Assembly (NCBI RefSeq): GCF_000423045.1
Contig: NZ_KE383971.1
Span: forward strand, 692,092-756,091
Source: Christiangramia portivictoriae DSM 23547
GTDB taxonomy: Bacteria; Bacteroidota; Bacteroidia; Flavobacteriales; Flavobacteriaceae
Direction of reading: 5' to 3'
DNA: 64,000 nt
Positions 1 through 7,675 of the stretch are shown piece after piece; the first letter of the stretch is position 1; each line of letters opens with the position of its first letter. Under the pieces are notes generated by a model that ran no database searches, was not told where the DNA came from, and saw nothing but the letters and a program-made list of their open reading frames with translations. The translations under genes and the position numbers were made by a program.

Positions 1-1208
1 AGATGATACAGGAACTCACGATGAATACCCTAACCGGATTGGGGATCAATGTGATCGACCTGGGACTGTCTACCACTCCAACGGTAGAAGTCGCCGTGCC
101 TCTGGAAAAAGCTGATGGTGGAATCATTCTTACCGCAAGTCATAATCCAAAGCAATGGAATGCTTTAAAATTATTAAACAGCAGGGGCGAATTTCTTGAT
201 GGTGAAGCAGGAGCCGTGATTCTTGAAATAGCAGAACAGGAAAATTTTGATTTTGCCGAAGTAGACGACCTCGGTACCATCACAGTGATCGATGATTATA
301 TCGAAAGGCATATTGAAGAAGTTCTAAAACTGAAACTGGTAGATGCCGATAAAGTCTCCGCTGCAAAATTTAAAGTTGCTGTAGATGCTGTAAATTCTAC
401 TGGCGGGATTGCCATACCTGCTCTTTTAAAAAAGATGGGAGTGGAGGTAATCGAATTATACTGCGAGCCAAACGGACATTTCCCACACAACCCAGAACCT
501 TTAAAAGAGCACTTAACCGACATCTGTGACTTGATGAAAAAAGAGAAGGCAGATCTTGGAATCGTGGTAGATCCCGATGTAGATCGTCTTGCGTTTATAG
601 ATGAGAACGGGGAAATGTTTGGGGAAGAGTATACATTGGTAGCTTGTGCAGATTATGTTTTGTCTAAAACTGCCGGGAACACTGTAAGTAATCTGAGTTC
701 CTCCAGAGCTTTAAGAGATATTACAGAAAAGCATGGTGGTCAATACAATGCCAGTGCCGTAGGTGAAGTGAATGTAGTTCAGCTAATGAAAGATAAAAAC
801 GCGATCATAGGTGGTGAAGGTAATGGCGGTATCATCTATCCTGAAGCTCATTATGGCAGAGATAGTCTGGTGGGAACAGCGTTATTCCTTACGTATCTTG
901 CAGAGAAGAAGATGTCTGTGTCTTCGATCAGAGATAGCTATCCATCATATTATATGAGTAAAAATAAAATTCAATTAACTCCAGATCTGGATGTGGACGG
1001 AGTGTTGAAAGCAGTTGAAAAGAGACATTCTTCAGAAGAAATATCAACTGTGGACGGAGTTAAGATCGATTTTCCGGAGAATTGGGTTCACTTGAGAAAA
1101 TCTAATACAGAGCCGATCATCAGGATCTATACGGAAGCAAAATCTCAACAGGAAGCAGATGAGCTGGCGCAAAAGATGATTTCTGAAATTGAACAGATCA
1201 TAGCTTAA
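1..1208 (+). CDS. glmM: Phosphoglucosamine mutase, 5' end cut by the window
   Basis: Phosphohexomutase converting glucosamine-6-phosphate to glucosamine-1-phosphate on the way to UDP-GlcNAc, in the cytoplasm. Visible in the reading frame from base 3: the phosphoserine loop TASHNP (Ser46 of the visible part), the metal-binding loop DPDVDR, the sugar-binding loop EGNGG and the phosphate-binding C-terminal loop RKSNTEP. About 401 residues are visible; the family is usually near 460, so roughly 60 N-terminal residues, including the GRD region, lie outside the window and the first in-frame ATG at base 3 is not the true start. The stop codon overlaps the stop of the convergent acyltransferase gene in the sequence TTAA (1205-1208). 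The product feeds all the UDP-GlcNAc-derived sugars of the locus downstream, but the gene is a housekeeping gene. Confidence 0.93.
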   Translation, partial: MIQELTMNTLTGLGINVIDLGLSTTPTVEVAVPLEKADGGIILTASHNPKQWNALKLLNSRGEFLDGEAGAVILEIAEQENFDFAEVDDLGTITVIDDYIERHIEEVLKLKLVDADKVSAAKFKVAVDAVNSTGGIAIPALLKKMGVEVIELYCEPNGHFPHNPEPLKEHLTDICDLMKKEKADLGIVVDPDVDRLAFIDENGEMFGEEYTLVACADYVLSKTAGNTVSNLSSSRALRDITEKHGGQYNASAVGEVNVVQLMKDKNAIIGGEGNGGIIYPEAHYGRDSLVGTALFLTYLAEKKMSVSSIRDSYPSYYMSKNKIQLTPDLDVDGVLKAVEKRHSSEEISTVDGVKIDFPENWVHLRKSNTEPIIRIYTEAKSQQEADELAQKMISEIEQIIA

Positions 1209-2110
1209 CTGACTCTGGTAGCTCCTTCTGGGACAGGTTCATTTTTATGTTTCCAGCGCTTATGCGTCCATAGATAGTACTCTGGTTTCTCACGAATTTG
1301 CTTTTCAAGAAGTTCAAAAAACTTTTGAGTAATAAAATGCTCCGGTTCTTCCGGGGCATTTTCAGTAATGGGAACCAGAGTAGCTTCATAAAACCCTCTA
1401 CCAGTCTTTTCCACATGCAGGTAGATCACATTTAAATCCAGGCCACGCGCGAGCTTTTCAGAGCCTTCAAAGACGGGGACAGATATTCCCATGAATTTCA
1501 TCCATAAGTTTGACCGCTGTAGTCTGGGAGATTGGTCGGCGATCATGGCGTAATTACCGCGTAATCCTTCCCGCTCATTCTGAATAATTCTCTTCGTCGC
1601 TTTGTGCGTATCCACCAGTTCACCGTCGAACTTGCTACGAATATTTCGAACCATATCATCAAAATACCTGTTTCGTATCTTCTTGTAGATTCCGAAGGAC
1701 TTATATTTGAGTCCGTAGAGCTGCAAGGCGATAATCCATTCATAACTGGCATAATGTGCACACATCAGAACAATGCTTTTGTTTCTGCTCTCAATATTTC
1801 TCAAAACTTCAAGATTAGTAAATTTGAAGCGTTTTTGAAGTTCCTCATTACTAATGGAGATGCTTTTAATCATTTCCAGGAACATGTCACACATATGGCA
1901 GTAAAAAGCCTTTTCGATATGTTTTAATTCTTCGGAAGTTTTCTTAGGAAATACCAGTTTTAAATTTTTTTGAACTGTTTTCCGGCGATATCCAATAACT
2001 CTGAAGACCAGGAAATAAATAAGATCCGAGAATTTGTAGAAAACAGGAAACGGAAGAATGGAAATAAGCCAGAGAAGAGGATAAACAAGCCAGAAAACTA
2101 ATCCTTGCAT
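1205..2110 (-). CDS. LpxL/HtrB-family lipid A biosynthesis acyltransferase
   Basis: Membrane-anchored acyltransferase that adds a secondary acyl chain to lipid A precursor, or a close relative. 301 residues, normal for the family. A hydrophobic N-terminus (about residues 3-38) with the usual LPLP-like start is followed by the catalytic HX4E motif HYASYE near residue 118 and by the later conserved segment IADQSP. The C-terminus ends in a WTHKRWK motif typical of the family in Bacteroidota. The gene converges on glmM with a 4-base overlap of stop codons and is divergent from the rhomboid gene, with a 52-base shared promoter region. Acyl donor and position cannot be read from the sequence. Start is the ATG complementary to 2108-2110. 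Confidence 0.88.
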   Translation of the reverse strand: MQGLVFWLVYPLLWLISILPFPVFYKFSDLIYFLVFRVIGYRRKTVQKNLKLVFPKKTSEELKHIEKAFYCHMCDMFLEMIKSISISNEELQKRFKFTNLEVLRNIESRNKSIVLMCAHYASYEWIIALQLYGLKYKSFGIYKKIRNRYFDDMVRNIRSKFDGELVDTHKATKRIIQNEREGLRGNYAMIADQSPRLQRSNLWMKFMGISVPVFEGSEKLARGLDLNVIYLHVEKTGRGFYEATLVPITENAPEEPEHFITQKFFELLEKQIREKPEYYLWTHKRWKHKNEPVPEGATRVS

Positions 2111-2124
2111 AAAAAAACTTTCCG

Positions 2125-2143
2125 CAAATATATGGTATATTTG
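2125..2143. promoter_or_regulatory. Palindrome of two back-to-back -7 boxes (divergent promoter)
   Basis: CAAATATA-TGG-TATATTTG is a perfect inverted repeat with 8-base arms. Each arm is an exact Bacteroidota -7 box (TAnnTTTG), one on each strand: 2136-2143 reads toward the rhomboid gene, 2132-2125 reads toward the acyltransferase. Start codons lie about 20 and 15 bases beyond. No clear -33 TTG was found on either strand, so the strength is uncertain. Confidence 0.5.
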
Positions 2144-2162
2144 AAATTAAACTTCAGTAAAA

Positions 2163-2816
2163 ATGGGAGAATTGAGCCTGGTGACCCTGGTGATCATAGC
2201 GGCAAATGCATTGATTTCTTTTAAGGGTTTTAGCGATGAAAGCTTTTTTAACAAATACAAATTCAGTACTTCCGATATTAAAAAGGGTTCAATATTTCAA
2301 ATATTGACATCGGGTTTTCTTCATGTAGATACCAGCCATCTTTTTGTAAATATGCTAACACTGTACTTCTTTGCCAACGTAGTGATCTGGCAGCTGGGAT
2401 CTGCCGCTTTCCTAATTATTTACCTTGGTAGTTTATTATTGGGAAATCTCCTGTCTTACTATTTTCATAAAGATGACCCATATTTTACTGCGGTAGGGGC
2501 AAGCGGTGCGGTCATGGGCATCCTTTATTCTGCGATATTGCTTCAGCCAGATATGACGCTCGGCCTGTTCTTTATCATTCCCGTTCCTGCTTATATCTTC
2601 GGAATTGGATATTTATTGTACACGATCTATGGAATGAAGCGCAGAACAGATAATATTGGTCATGATGCACACTTTGGAGGAGCAACAGGGGGATATATTT
2701 TAACGATGATCCTGGCCCCTTGGGTACTGCAAAGTCATTTGCTAATGGTTATTTTACTTGCAGTTCCAATCGTGATTTTATTTTTTCTTCAAAGAACCGG
2801 TTATCTATCCAGGTAG
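2163..2816 (+). CDS. Rhomboid-family intramembrane serine protease
   Basis: Integral inner-membrane protease of the rhomboid family, cleaving transmembrane segments of client proteins. 217 residues with about six membrane segments. Family signature is complete: HxxxN in the second helix region (HLFVN, residues 59-63), the catalytic serine in GASGA (Ser114) and the catalytic histidine in AHFGG (His170). It has no extra cytoplasmic or zinc-finger domain, so it is the minimal six-helix type. It is transcribed alone from the divergent promoter and converges with the thioredoxin lipoprotein gene after a 6-base gap. The substrate cannot be predicted. Confidence 0.92.
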   Translation: MGELSLVTLVIIAANALISFKGFSDESFFNKYKFSTSDIKKGSIFQILTSGFLHVDTSHLFVNMLTLYFFANVVIWQLGSAAFLIIYLGSLLLGNLLSYYFHKDDPYFTAVGASGAVMGILYSAILLQPDMTLGLFFIIPVPAYIFGIGYLLYTIYGMKRRTDNIGHDAHFGGATGGYILTMILAPWVLQSHLLMVILLAVPIVILFFLQRTGYLSR

Positions 2817-2822
2817 GAGAAG

Positions 2823-3944
2823 TTAGTTAAGTAATTCACCAATCTTCTCAGCCAAAGCATCCCCACGAAGATTTTTCGCGACAATGACCCCGTCTTTATC
2901 GAGAATAAAGGTTGCGGGAATCGCTGAAATCCCATACAATCTTGCAACGGGATCCTGCCAGAACTGAAGATTGGAAACGTGATCCCATTGTTCCAGGTTG
3001 TCATCTTTAATAGCCTGTATCCATCGATCTTTCTGGCCCGGGCGGTCAAGACTTACGCTAATGATATTTAAACCTTTGTCTTTGTATTTATTATAGGTAT
3101 TCACCAAATTCGGATTTTCTACCCTACACGGCTTGCACCAGGCGGCCCAGAAATCCACTACAGTCACCTTACCCATATTGTCTGAAAGTGCCAGCATATC
3201 ACCATCTGGTGTAGGAGCTTCAAAATCTGGCGCTCTGGAACCTGTTTCAGCATTTTTCATTTTATCCAGCTCTTTCTTCAGGTCCTTCGCCATATCTGTT
3301 TGTTTGATACGATCTGAAACCTGGCCAAACATATCGCGAACTTCTTTCGAGCTATGACTTTTAGAGCTTAGCATATCGGCAAGTAATGTAACCGCTAGAA
3401 ACGTATCTGTGTTTCTACTGAAGATCTCTTTCTTAACATTACGATCGTTGTCTTTGAGTTCTGTTTCGGTTGCCTGCAGACTTTTGAGCTTTGCCGTGTC
3501 TTTTTGAATCATGGCTGTCCTAGCTTCCTTCTGCATCTTCCCGATCTTCCGGTTCATCTCCTTCATATGATCAAGGTATTCGTATAGCGCTTCGTTTTCC
3601 TGTCCACCACTCACGCGTGAACTACGAATACTGTCTTTATTGATATTGAATTTTAATTTCTCATTTTCAGCAATAAAAACCAGATTACCATTAACACCAT
3701 CTACGCGCAGGAAACTTAGTGCAGGAAGATCGATCTCTTCCATGTCCAGTTCAAACTTTTCGTCCTGAACAATTGCTGTGTCTTTTGGCTTTGGAGAACG
3801 CGTTTTTCCATCCAGTTCAGATATATAGATTTTAGTGCCATTTTCTACTCCCTTTACCTCACCGCTTAAAAAGTAACCTTTGTCTTCATTACATCCAGTA
3901 AACAGTAATAGTACAGCGCTGAATAAGAATAAGAATTTCTTCAT
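2823..3944 (-). CDS. TlpA-like thioredoxin lipoprotein with N-terminal DUF4369-type domain
   Basis: Periplasmic or membrane-anchored thiol-disulfide oxidoreductase. The N-terminus is a lipoprotein signal with the lipobox LLFTGC (Cys18). Residues about 25-110 look like the DUF4369 beta domain found before TlpA domains in Bacteroidota, followed by a helical, charged linker (about 115-235). The C-terminal thioredoxin fold starts with APDFEAPTPDG and carries the redox motif WCKPC (Cys270 and Cys273) and a cis-proline segment AIPATF. Family role is reduction or isomerisation of disulfides or cytochrome maturation; the client is not evident. Transcribed alone, convergent with the rhomboid gene. Confidence 0.9.
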   Translation of the reverse strand: MKKFLFLFSAVLLLFTGCNEDKGYFLSGEVKGVENGTKIYISELDGKTRSPKPKDTAIVQDEKFELDMEEIDLPALSFLRVDGVNGNLVFIAENEKLKFNINKDSIRSSRVSGGQENEALYEYLDHMKEMNRKIGKMQKEARTAMIQKDTAKLKSLQATETELKDNDRNVKKEIFSRNTDTFLAVTLLADMLSSKSHSSKEVRDMFGQVSDRIKQTDMAKDLKKELDKMKNAETGSRAPDFEAPTPDGDMLALSDNMGKVTVVDFWAAWCKPCRVENPNLVNTYNKYKDKGLNIISVSLDRPGQKDRWIQAIKDDNLEQWDHVSNLQFWQDPVARLYGISAIPATFILDKDGVIVAKNLRGDALAEKIGELLN

Positions 3945-3962
3945 TTTTTATATCTATTTCTG

Positions 3963-3970
3963 CAAAAATA
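3963..3970 (-). promoter_or_regulatory. Putative -7 box for the thioredoxin lipoprotein gene
   Basis: On the minus strand this reads TATTTTTG, an exact TAnnTTTG match, 19 bases upstream of the start codon at 3944. No convincing TTG at the -33 position was seen. Confidence 0.4.
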
Positions 3971-4079
3971 ATGAACTCACGTATCATTTATATGACGTTC
4001 TAATAAATAAATGTTAATTTCAGGTTGTTGCTCTTTCTAGGCTACATTTACATTTAATTTTACCTTAAATTATCAGGTT

Positions 4080-6443
4080 ATGTTGCAGCAATTAAAAGAT
4101 TTTCCATTCGATATTCAGATTAGCTTTCACAAAGTGATCGAAGAGTATCAAAAAGAGCTTGATGAGATAGAAAGTGAGATTTCCCGGGAGTATATGCAGA
4201 AAATGCTGGATCATGTGAGTCAGTTTCCCGAATTGGCAGAAGGGTTTTCCGACCCTAAATTATTGAAGAAATACCATGCTCCCATCAATATTTTACTGGA
4301 TGACCTGTTTCCAAATATTTTGTCCAATAATGAAATCAAAGCTGCCGCCGTACCCTTCCATAATATTCTGTTCAATGTTTCCAAACGATTGAAAGGGATA
4401 CTCAAAAATGCCGGAAAGGATTTTAAACTGATGTTCAGAAATATGGATGAAGAACTTATCTATATTTTTTCCAGTATCCAGATTTTAAAATCCTATGGTT
4501 ATAAAATTGATATTTCAAGACCGCTATACTATGATATTCCTGATGAGGATGGTATAAAACGACATTACCGGATATCGATGAATGCCGATTTTGTTGATAT
4601 TATCCGAAAGGAGGATGCACCGGAAATTACCCAGAAAGATGTGGATCTATTACTGCAAAATGTTGATAATATCGAACTCTGGAAGGAAAAAATTCCTCCG
4701 CACAGTTATATTTTTAAGGGTTTTACAATTGTAAATTTAACCGATGTTACTATAGATGATGCCATTTCAGAATTAAAGACCACTTTGCTTTTCGAAGAAG
4801 TGAATGAAGAGGAAGAATTGGCTAAACTTCAGGAGATATTCCGTTCGATTTATAATATATCAGACCTTAGAGTTGGTTTTACTGTTTTCAATAAAAAGGA
4901 AATGGTATTTGAAAGAATGGATAATAAGGAGGCCCAGAGCTTTATTCTGGACGAGGTTTTAATGAACGATTGCGAGTCGGGAATCTGTGAAAAAGGTTTT
5001 AAAGCGCTGATTGATGATAATGCGTATTTTACGATTTCAAACGTAGAATCCTATGCTCGCAAAAATGACAATCTTCTTTCCAAAAATCTTTTAAAGAACG
5101 ATGTTAAAAGCTGTCTTCTGGCACCTGTTGCCAAGAATGGTAATCTATTGGGAATTCTGGAGCTGGCTTCAAGCCGAAAGAATGAACTGAATAGCATCAA
5201 TGCGATCAAGCTGGATGATATCCTGCCTTATATCGTAACTACGGTAGAACGAAACCGGAACGACTTTGAAAACAGGATAAAAGCGGTTATTCAGAGCGAA
5301 TGCACTTCCATTCATCCAAGTGTTTTATGGGTATTTGAGAGGGAAGCTAAAAAGTTTATAAGAGATCTGGATAAAGATGGTCTGGCTTCTTTCAAGGATA
5401 TCACGTTTAAGGATGTCTTTCCATTGTACGGCCAGATCGACATTGTTGCATCTTCAGATGCACGGAATGATGCGATCAAACGTGACCTGATGGATCAACT
5501 GGAGATCATCATGAACATTATTGACAAGGCTTATAAAATTGAAGAATTACCTATCTATGACCAGGTTAAGTATCGCGTGGCAGATTTTAAAGAAGAACTA
5601 CAGGATAGATTGAATGCCAGCAGTGAACAGAAAGTTTTTAATCTGCTGAAGAAAGAAGTAAACCCTTTGATGAGCCATCTAAAAAAGCAGTCTGAAGAAA
5701 TCAGGGAGCTCGTTGAAGAGTATACCAGCATGCTGAATCCTGAAACTGGTTTAGTCTATAATCACCGAAAGAAATATGACGAGACAGTACAACAAATAAA
5801 CCGCACCATGTCGCGATATATCGATAAGCGACAGGTACAGGCGCAGAATATTTATCCGCATTACTTTGAGCGATATAAAACTGATGGTGTAGATCACAAC
5901 ATGTATATAGGCGCATCTATGGCTAACAAGCGGCCATTCAACAAAGTTTACTTATTCAACCTGAGATTGTGGCAGCTAAGTACGATGTGCGAAATGGAGA
6001 ACAGGTTCTATCAATTACAGGAAAGAACTCCGGTGATGTTGGAAGCGGCTTCGTTAATCCTGGTTTTTAATAGCACAATGTCTATTAGATATAGAATGGA
6101 TGAGAAAAAATTCGATGTGGATGGTACCTACAATGCTCGTTATGAGATCATCAAAAAACGTATCGACAAAGCGTTTGTGAAAGGTACAGAAGAGCGGGTA
6201 ACCCAGAAAGGAAAGCTAACTATTGTGTATTCACAAGCGAGTGATGAGAGAGAGTATTTACAGTATATCAAATATTTACAGGCGAAAAATTACTTTGGGG
6301 ACAATGTGGAATTGCTGGAACTGGAAGATGTTCAGGGTGTGGTAGGTCTGAAAGCAATAAGGGTGAACATACTATATTCACCCGATTCCAATCATCCAGA
6401 GAGAACGATCAATTATGAAGATCTCATGGAAGAATTACATTAG
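4080..6443 (+). CDS. Large GAF-domain protein of unknown function
   Basis: 787-residue soluble protein without signal peptide or clear membrane segment. The N-terminal third is helical and acidic. A GAF-like domain lies at about residues 245-400 (segments FTISNVESYAR, KSCLLAPV, GNLLGILELAS are the usual core strands). The C-terminal half is helical (about 500-600 probably coiled coil) and ends in an alpha/beta region. It resembles long GAF-containing proteins common in Flavobacteriia, annotated only by that domain; no catalytic motif was recognised. It is convergent with the HD-PycTM gene, with a 9-base overlap at the 3' ends. Start ATG at 4080 leaves 135 bases to the divergent neighbour. Ligand and output are unknown; a role in sensing is only a guess from the domain. 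Confidence 0.75.
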   Translation: MLQQLKDFPFDIQISFHKVIEEYQKELDEIESEISREYMQKMLDHVSQFPELAEGFSDPKLLKKYHAPINILLDDLFPNILSNNEIKAAAVPFHNILFNVSKRLKGILKNAGKDFKLMFRNMDEELIYIFSSIQILKSYGYKIDISRPLYYDIPDEDGIKRHYRISMNADFVDIIRKEDAPEITQKDVDLLLQNVDNIELWKEKIPPHSYIFKGFTIVNLTDVTIDDAISELKTTLLFEEVNEEEELAKLQEIFRSIYNISDLRVGFTVFNKKEMVFERMDNKEAQSFILDEVLMNDCESGICEKGFKALIDDNAYFTISNVESYARKNDNLLSKNLLKNDVKSCLLAPVAKNGNLLGILELASSRKNELNSINAIKLDDILPYIVTTVERNRNDFENRIKAVIQSECTSIHPSVLWVFEREAKKFIRDLDKDGLASFKDITFKDVFPLYGQIDIVASSDARNDAIKRDLMDQLEIIMNIIDKAYKIEELPIYDQVKYRVADFKEELQDRLNASSEQKVFNLLKKEVNPLMSHLKKQSEEIRELVEEYTSMLNPETGLVYNHRKKYDETVQQINRTMSRYIDKRQVQAQNIYPHYFERYKTDGVDHNMYIGASMANKRPFNKVYLFNLRLWQLSTMCEMENRFYQLQERTPVMLEAASLILVFNSTMSIRYRMDEKKFDVDGTYNARYEIIKKRIDKAFVKGTEERVTQKGKLTIVYSQASDEREYLQYIKYLQAKNYFGDNVELLELEDVQGVVGLKAIRVNILYSPDSNHPERTINYEDLMEELH

Positions 6444-7619
6444 GTAAAAAGCCAGTATGAAGGCGATTACCGATATAATGATTCCCAACATGAATACGGT
6501 ATAGGTCATTCTTAATAGGAAATACTTTCGGTGCAGCACCTTACCAAGTAAGTGCAGATCCAGCATCAGCATTTCATATACATAATCCTTATCCTTGATC
6601 AACTGGTTCATTCCCCATTTAAATTGATCGAAAGGCATCTTGTGGTAGTTTCCGAAGAACAGAAGATTTACATTCCGGTTTTTGACCTGCTCTTTGGTGA
6701 ACTCTCCCGTGGTAACATTGGGCCGGGTGGAGAGGATCGATAAAATAATGGACGCCACACTAAAAAGTACCAGAATCAAACTTGGGATCAGCAAATGTTT
6801 ATTGGACTCTGCTTCGAGTTTCGGGATGAGATTGGCCAGCGCAAGAGATATGATAATTGCGTTTACTGAGAGCAAAATGTTAGCTTTTGTATCTGCGATA
6901 TCACTTAGCTTTATATGGTTTCTAAGCGTAACTCTGAATAACGTCTGGATGCTTCGCTCAGGGTTTTCATTCTTGTACTTAGCCTTCATCCGAGCTTTAT
7001 GCTCTTCTTTTTTCAGCTTCTTTTCCTGTTTATTTTTGTCCTCTATAAGTTCCAGCAAGTTTTCCTCCTTTTTAGGATTCCATTCCTGTAAAGCATAATC
7101 GGTATAATAGGTGTGTTTTTCAGTAAATACATAAATGTTTTCCTCAAGCCATTCAGCATTCGTGAAATTCTTGATATTATGCATTTCGAGTTCCTGTCTC
7201 AAAAATTCACTGGTTTCCTCGAAATATTCCTTGCCAAAGTGAGAACTATCGGCATCGCGTATAATTTTTTCGCCTGGGGTTTTTGGAATATTACTGAAGT
7301 TGGTCACCAGGATATATTGCTTTACCAATTCTATAAGATCATCAGTAGCATTTTCCTTCCGAAGAAATTCTTCTGCGATCTCTGCGCTTTTATCTTCATG
7401 GCCCTTATAAGTATGAATATAACCGGTGTCGTGAAGCCATGCAGCCAGGAGTAAAGCCTCCTTGTCTTTAACATTAATTTCAGAATTCTCGATTAATTCT
7501 TTAGTACTTTTAACCACACGCTGAGTATGCTGGTAGTTATGATAAATAAAGGTGTTAGGTAACTTTTCTTTAAATAAATCTTCAACAAATTTTTCAGCTT
7601 TCTCAACGAGATTATTCAT
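6435..7619 (-). CDS. HD-domain hydrolase fused to a PycTM (DUF5706-like) membrane domain
   Basis: 394 residues from the ATG at 7619; a longer in-frame start at 7667 would add 16 residues that look unlike coding sequence and reach almost to the divergent gene. The N-terminal HD domain has His31, HD at 63-64, HE at 74-75 and a final Asp (Asp122 or Asp124), so a metal-dependent phosphohydrolase on nucleotides is expected. A charged coiled linker (about 190-225) leads to a membrane domain beginning with DTKANILLSVNAI, the hallmark of the PycTM family named from Pycsar effectors, with about three membrane helices. No nucleotide cyclase gene is next to it, so it may be a stand-alone signalling or housekeeping version. 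Confidence 0.85.
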   Translation of the reverse strand: MNNLVEKAEKFVEDLFKEKLPNTFIYHNYQHTQRVVKSTKELIENSEINVKDKEALLLAAWLHDTGYIHTYKGHEDKSAEIAEEFLRKENATDDLIELVKQYILVTNFSNIPKTPGEKIIRDADSSHFGKEYFEETSEFLRQELEMHNIKNFTNAEWLEENIYVFTEKHTYYTDYALQEWNPKKEENLLELIEDKNKQEKKLKKEEHKARMKAKYKNENPERSIQTLFRVTLRNHIKLSDIADTKANILLSVNAIIISLALANLIPKLEAESNKHLLIPSLILVLFSVASIILSILSTRPNVTTGEFTKEQVKNRNVNLLFFGNYHKMPFDQFKWGMNQLIKDKDYVYEMLMLDLHLLGKVLHRKYFLLRMTYTVFMLGIIISVIAFILAFYLM

Positions 7620-7675
7620 ACATGAATTTTTTATTCCAAAGACCAAATTACAAAAAATATTGACCACAGTTTTCT

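Noticed and set aside
1604-1927. Open frame on the plus strand opposite the acyltransferase gene
   Set aside because: It is antisense to a clear LpxL-family gene and its translation has no recognisable domain.
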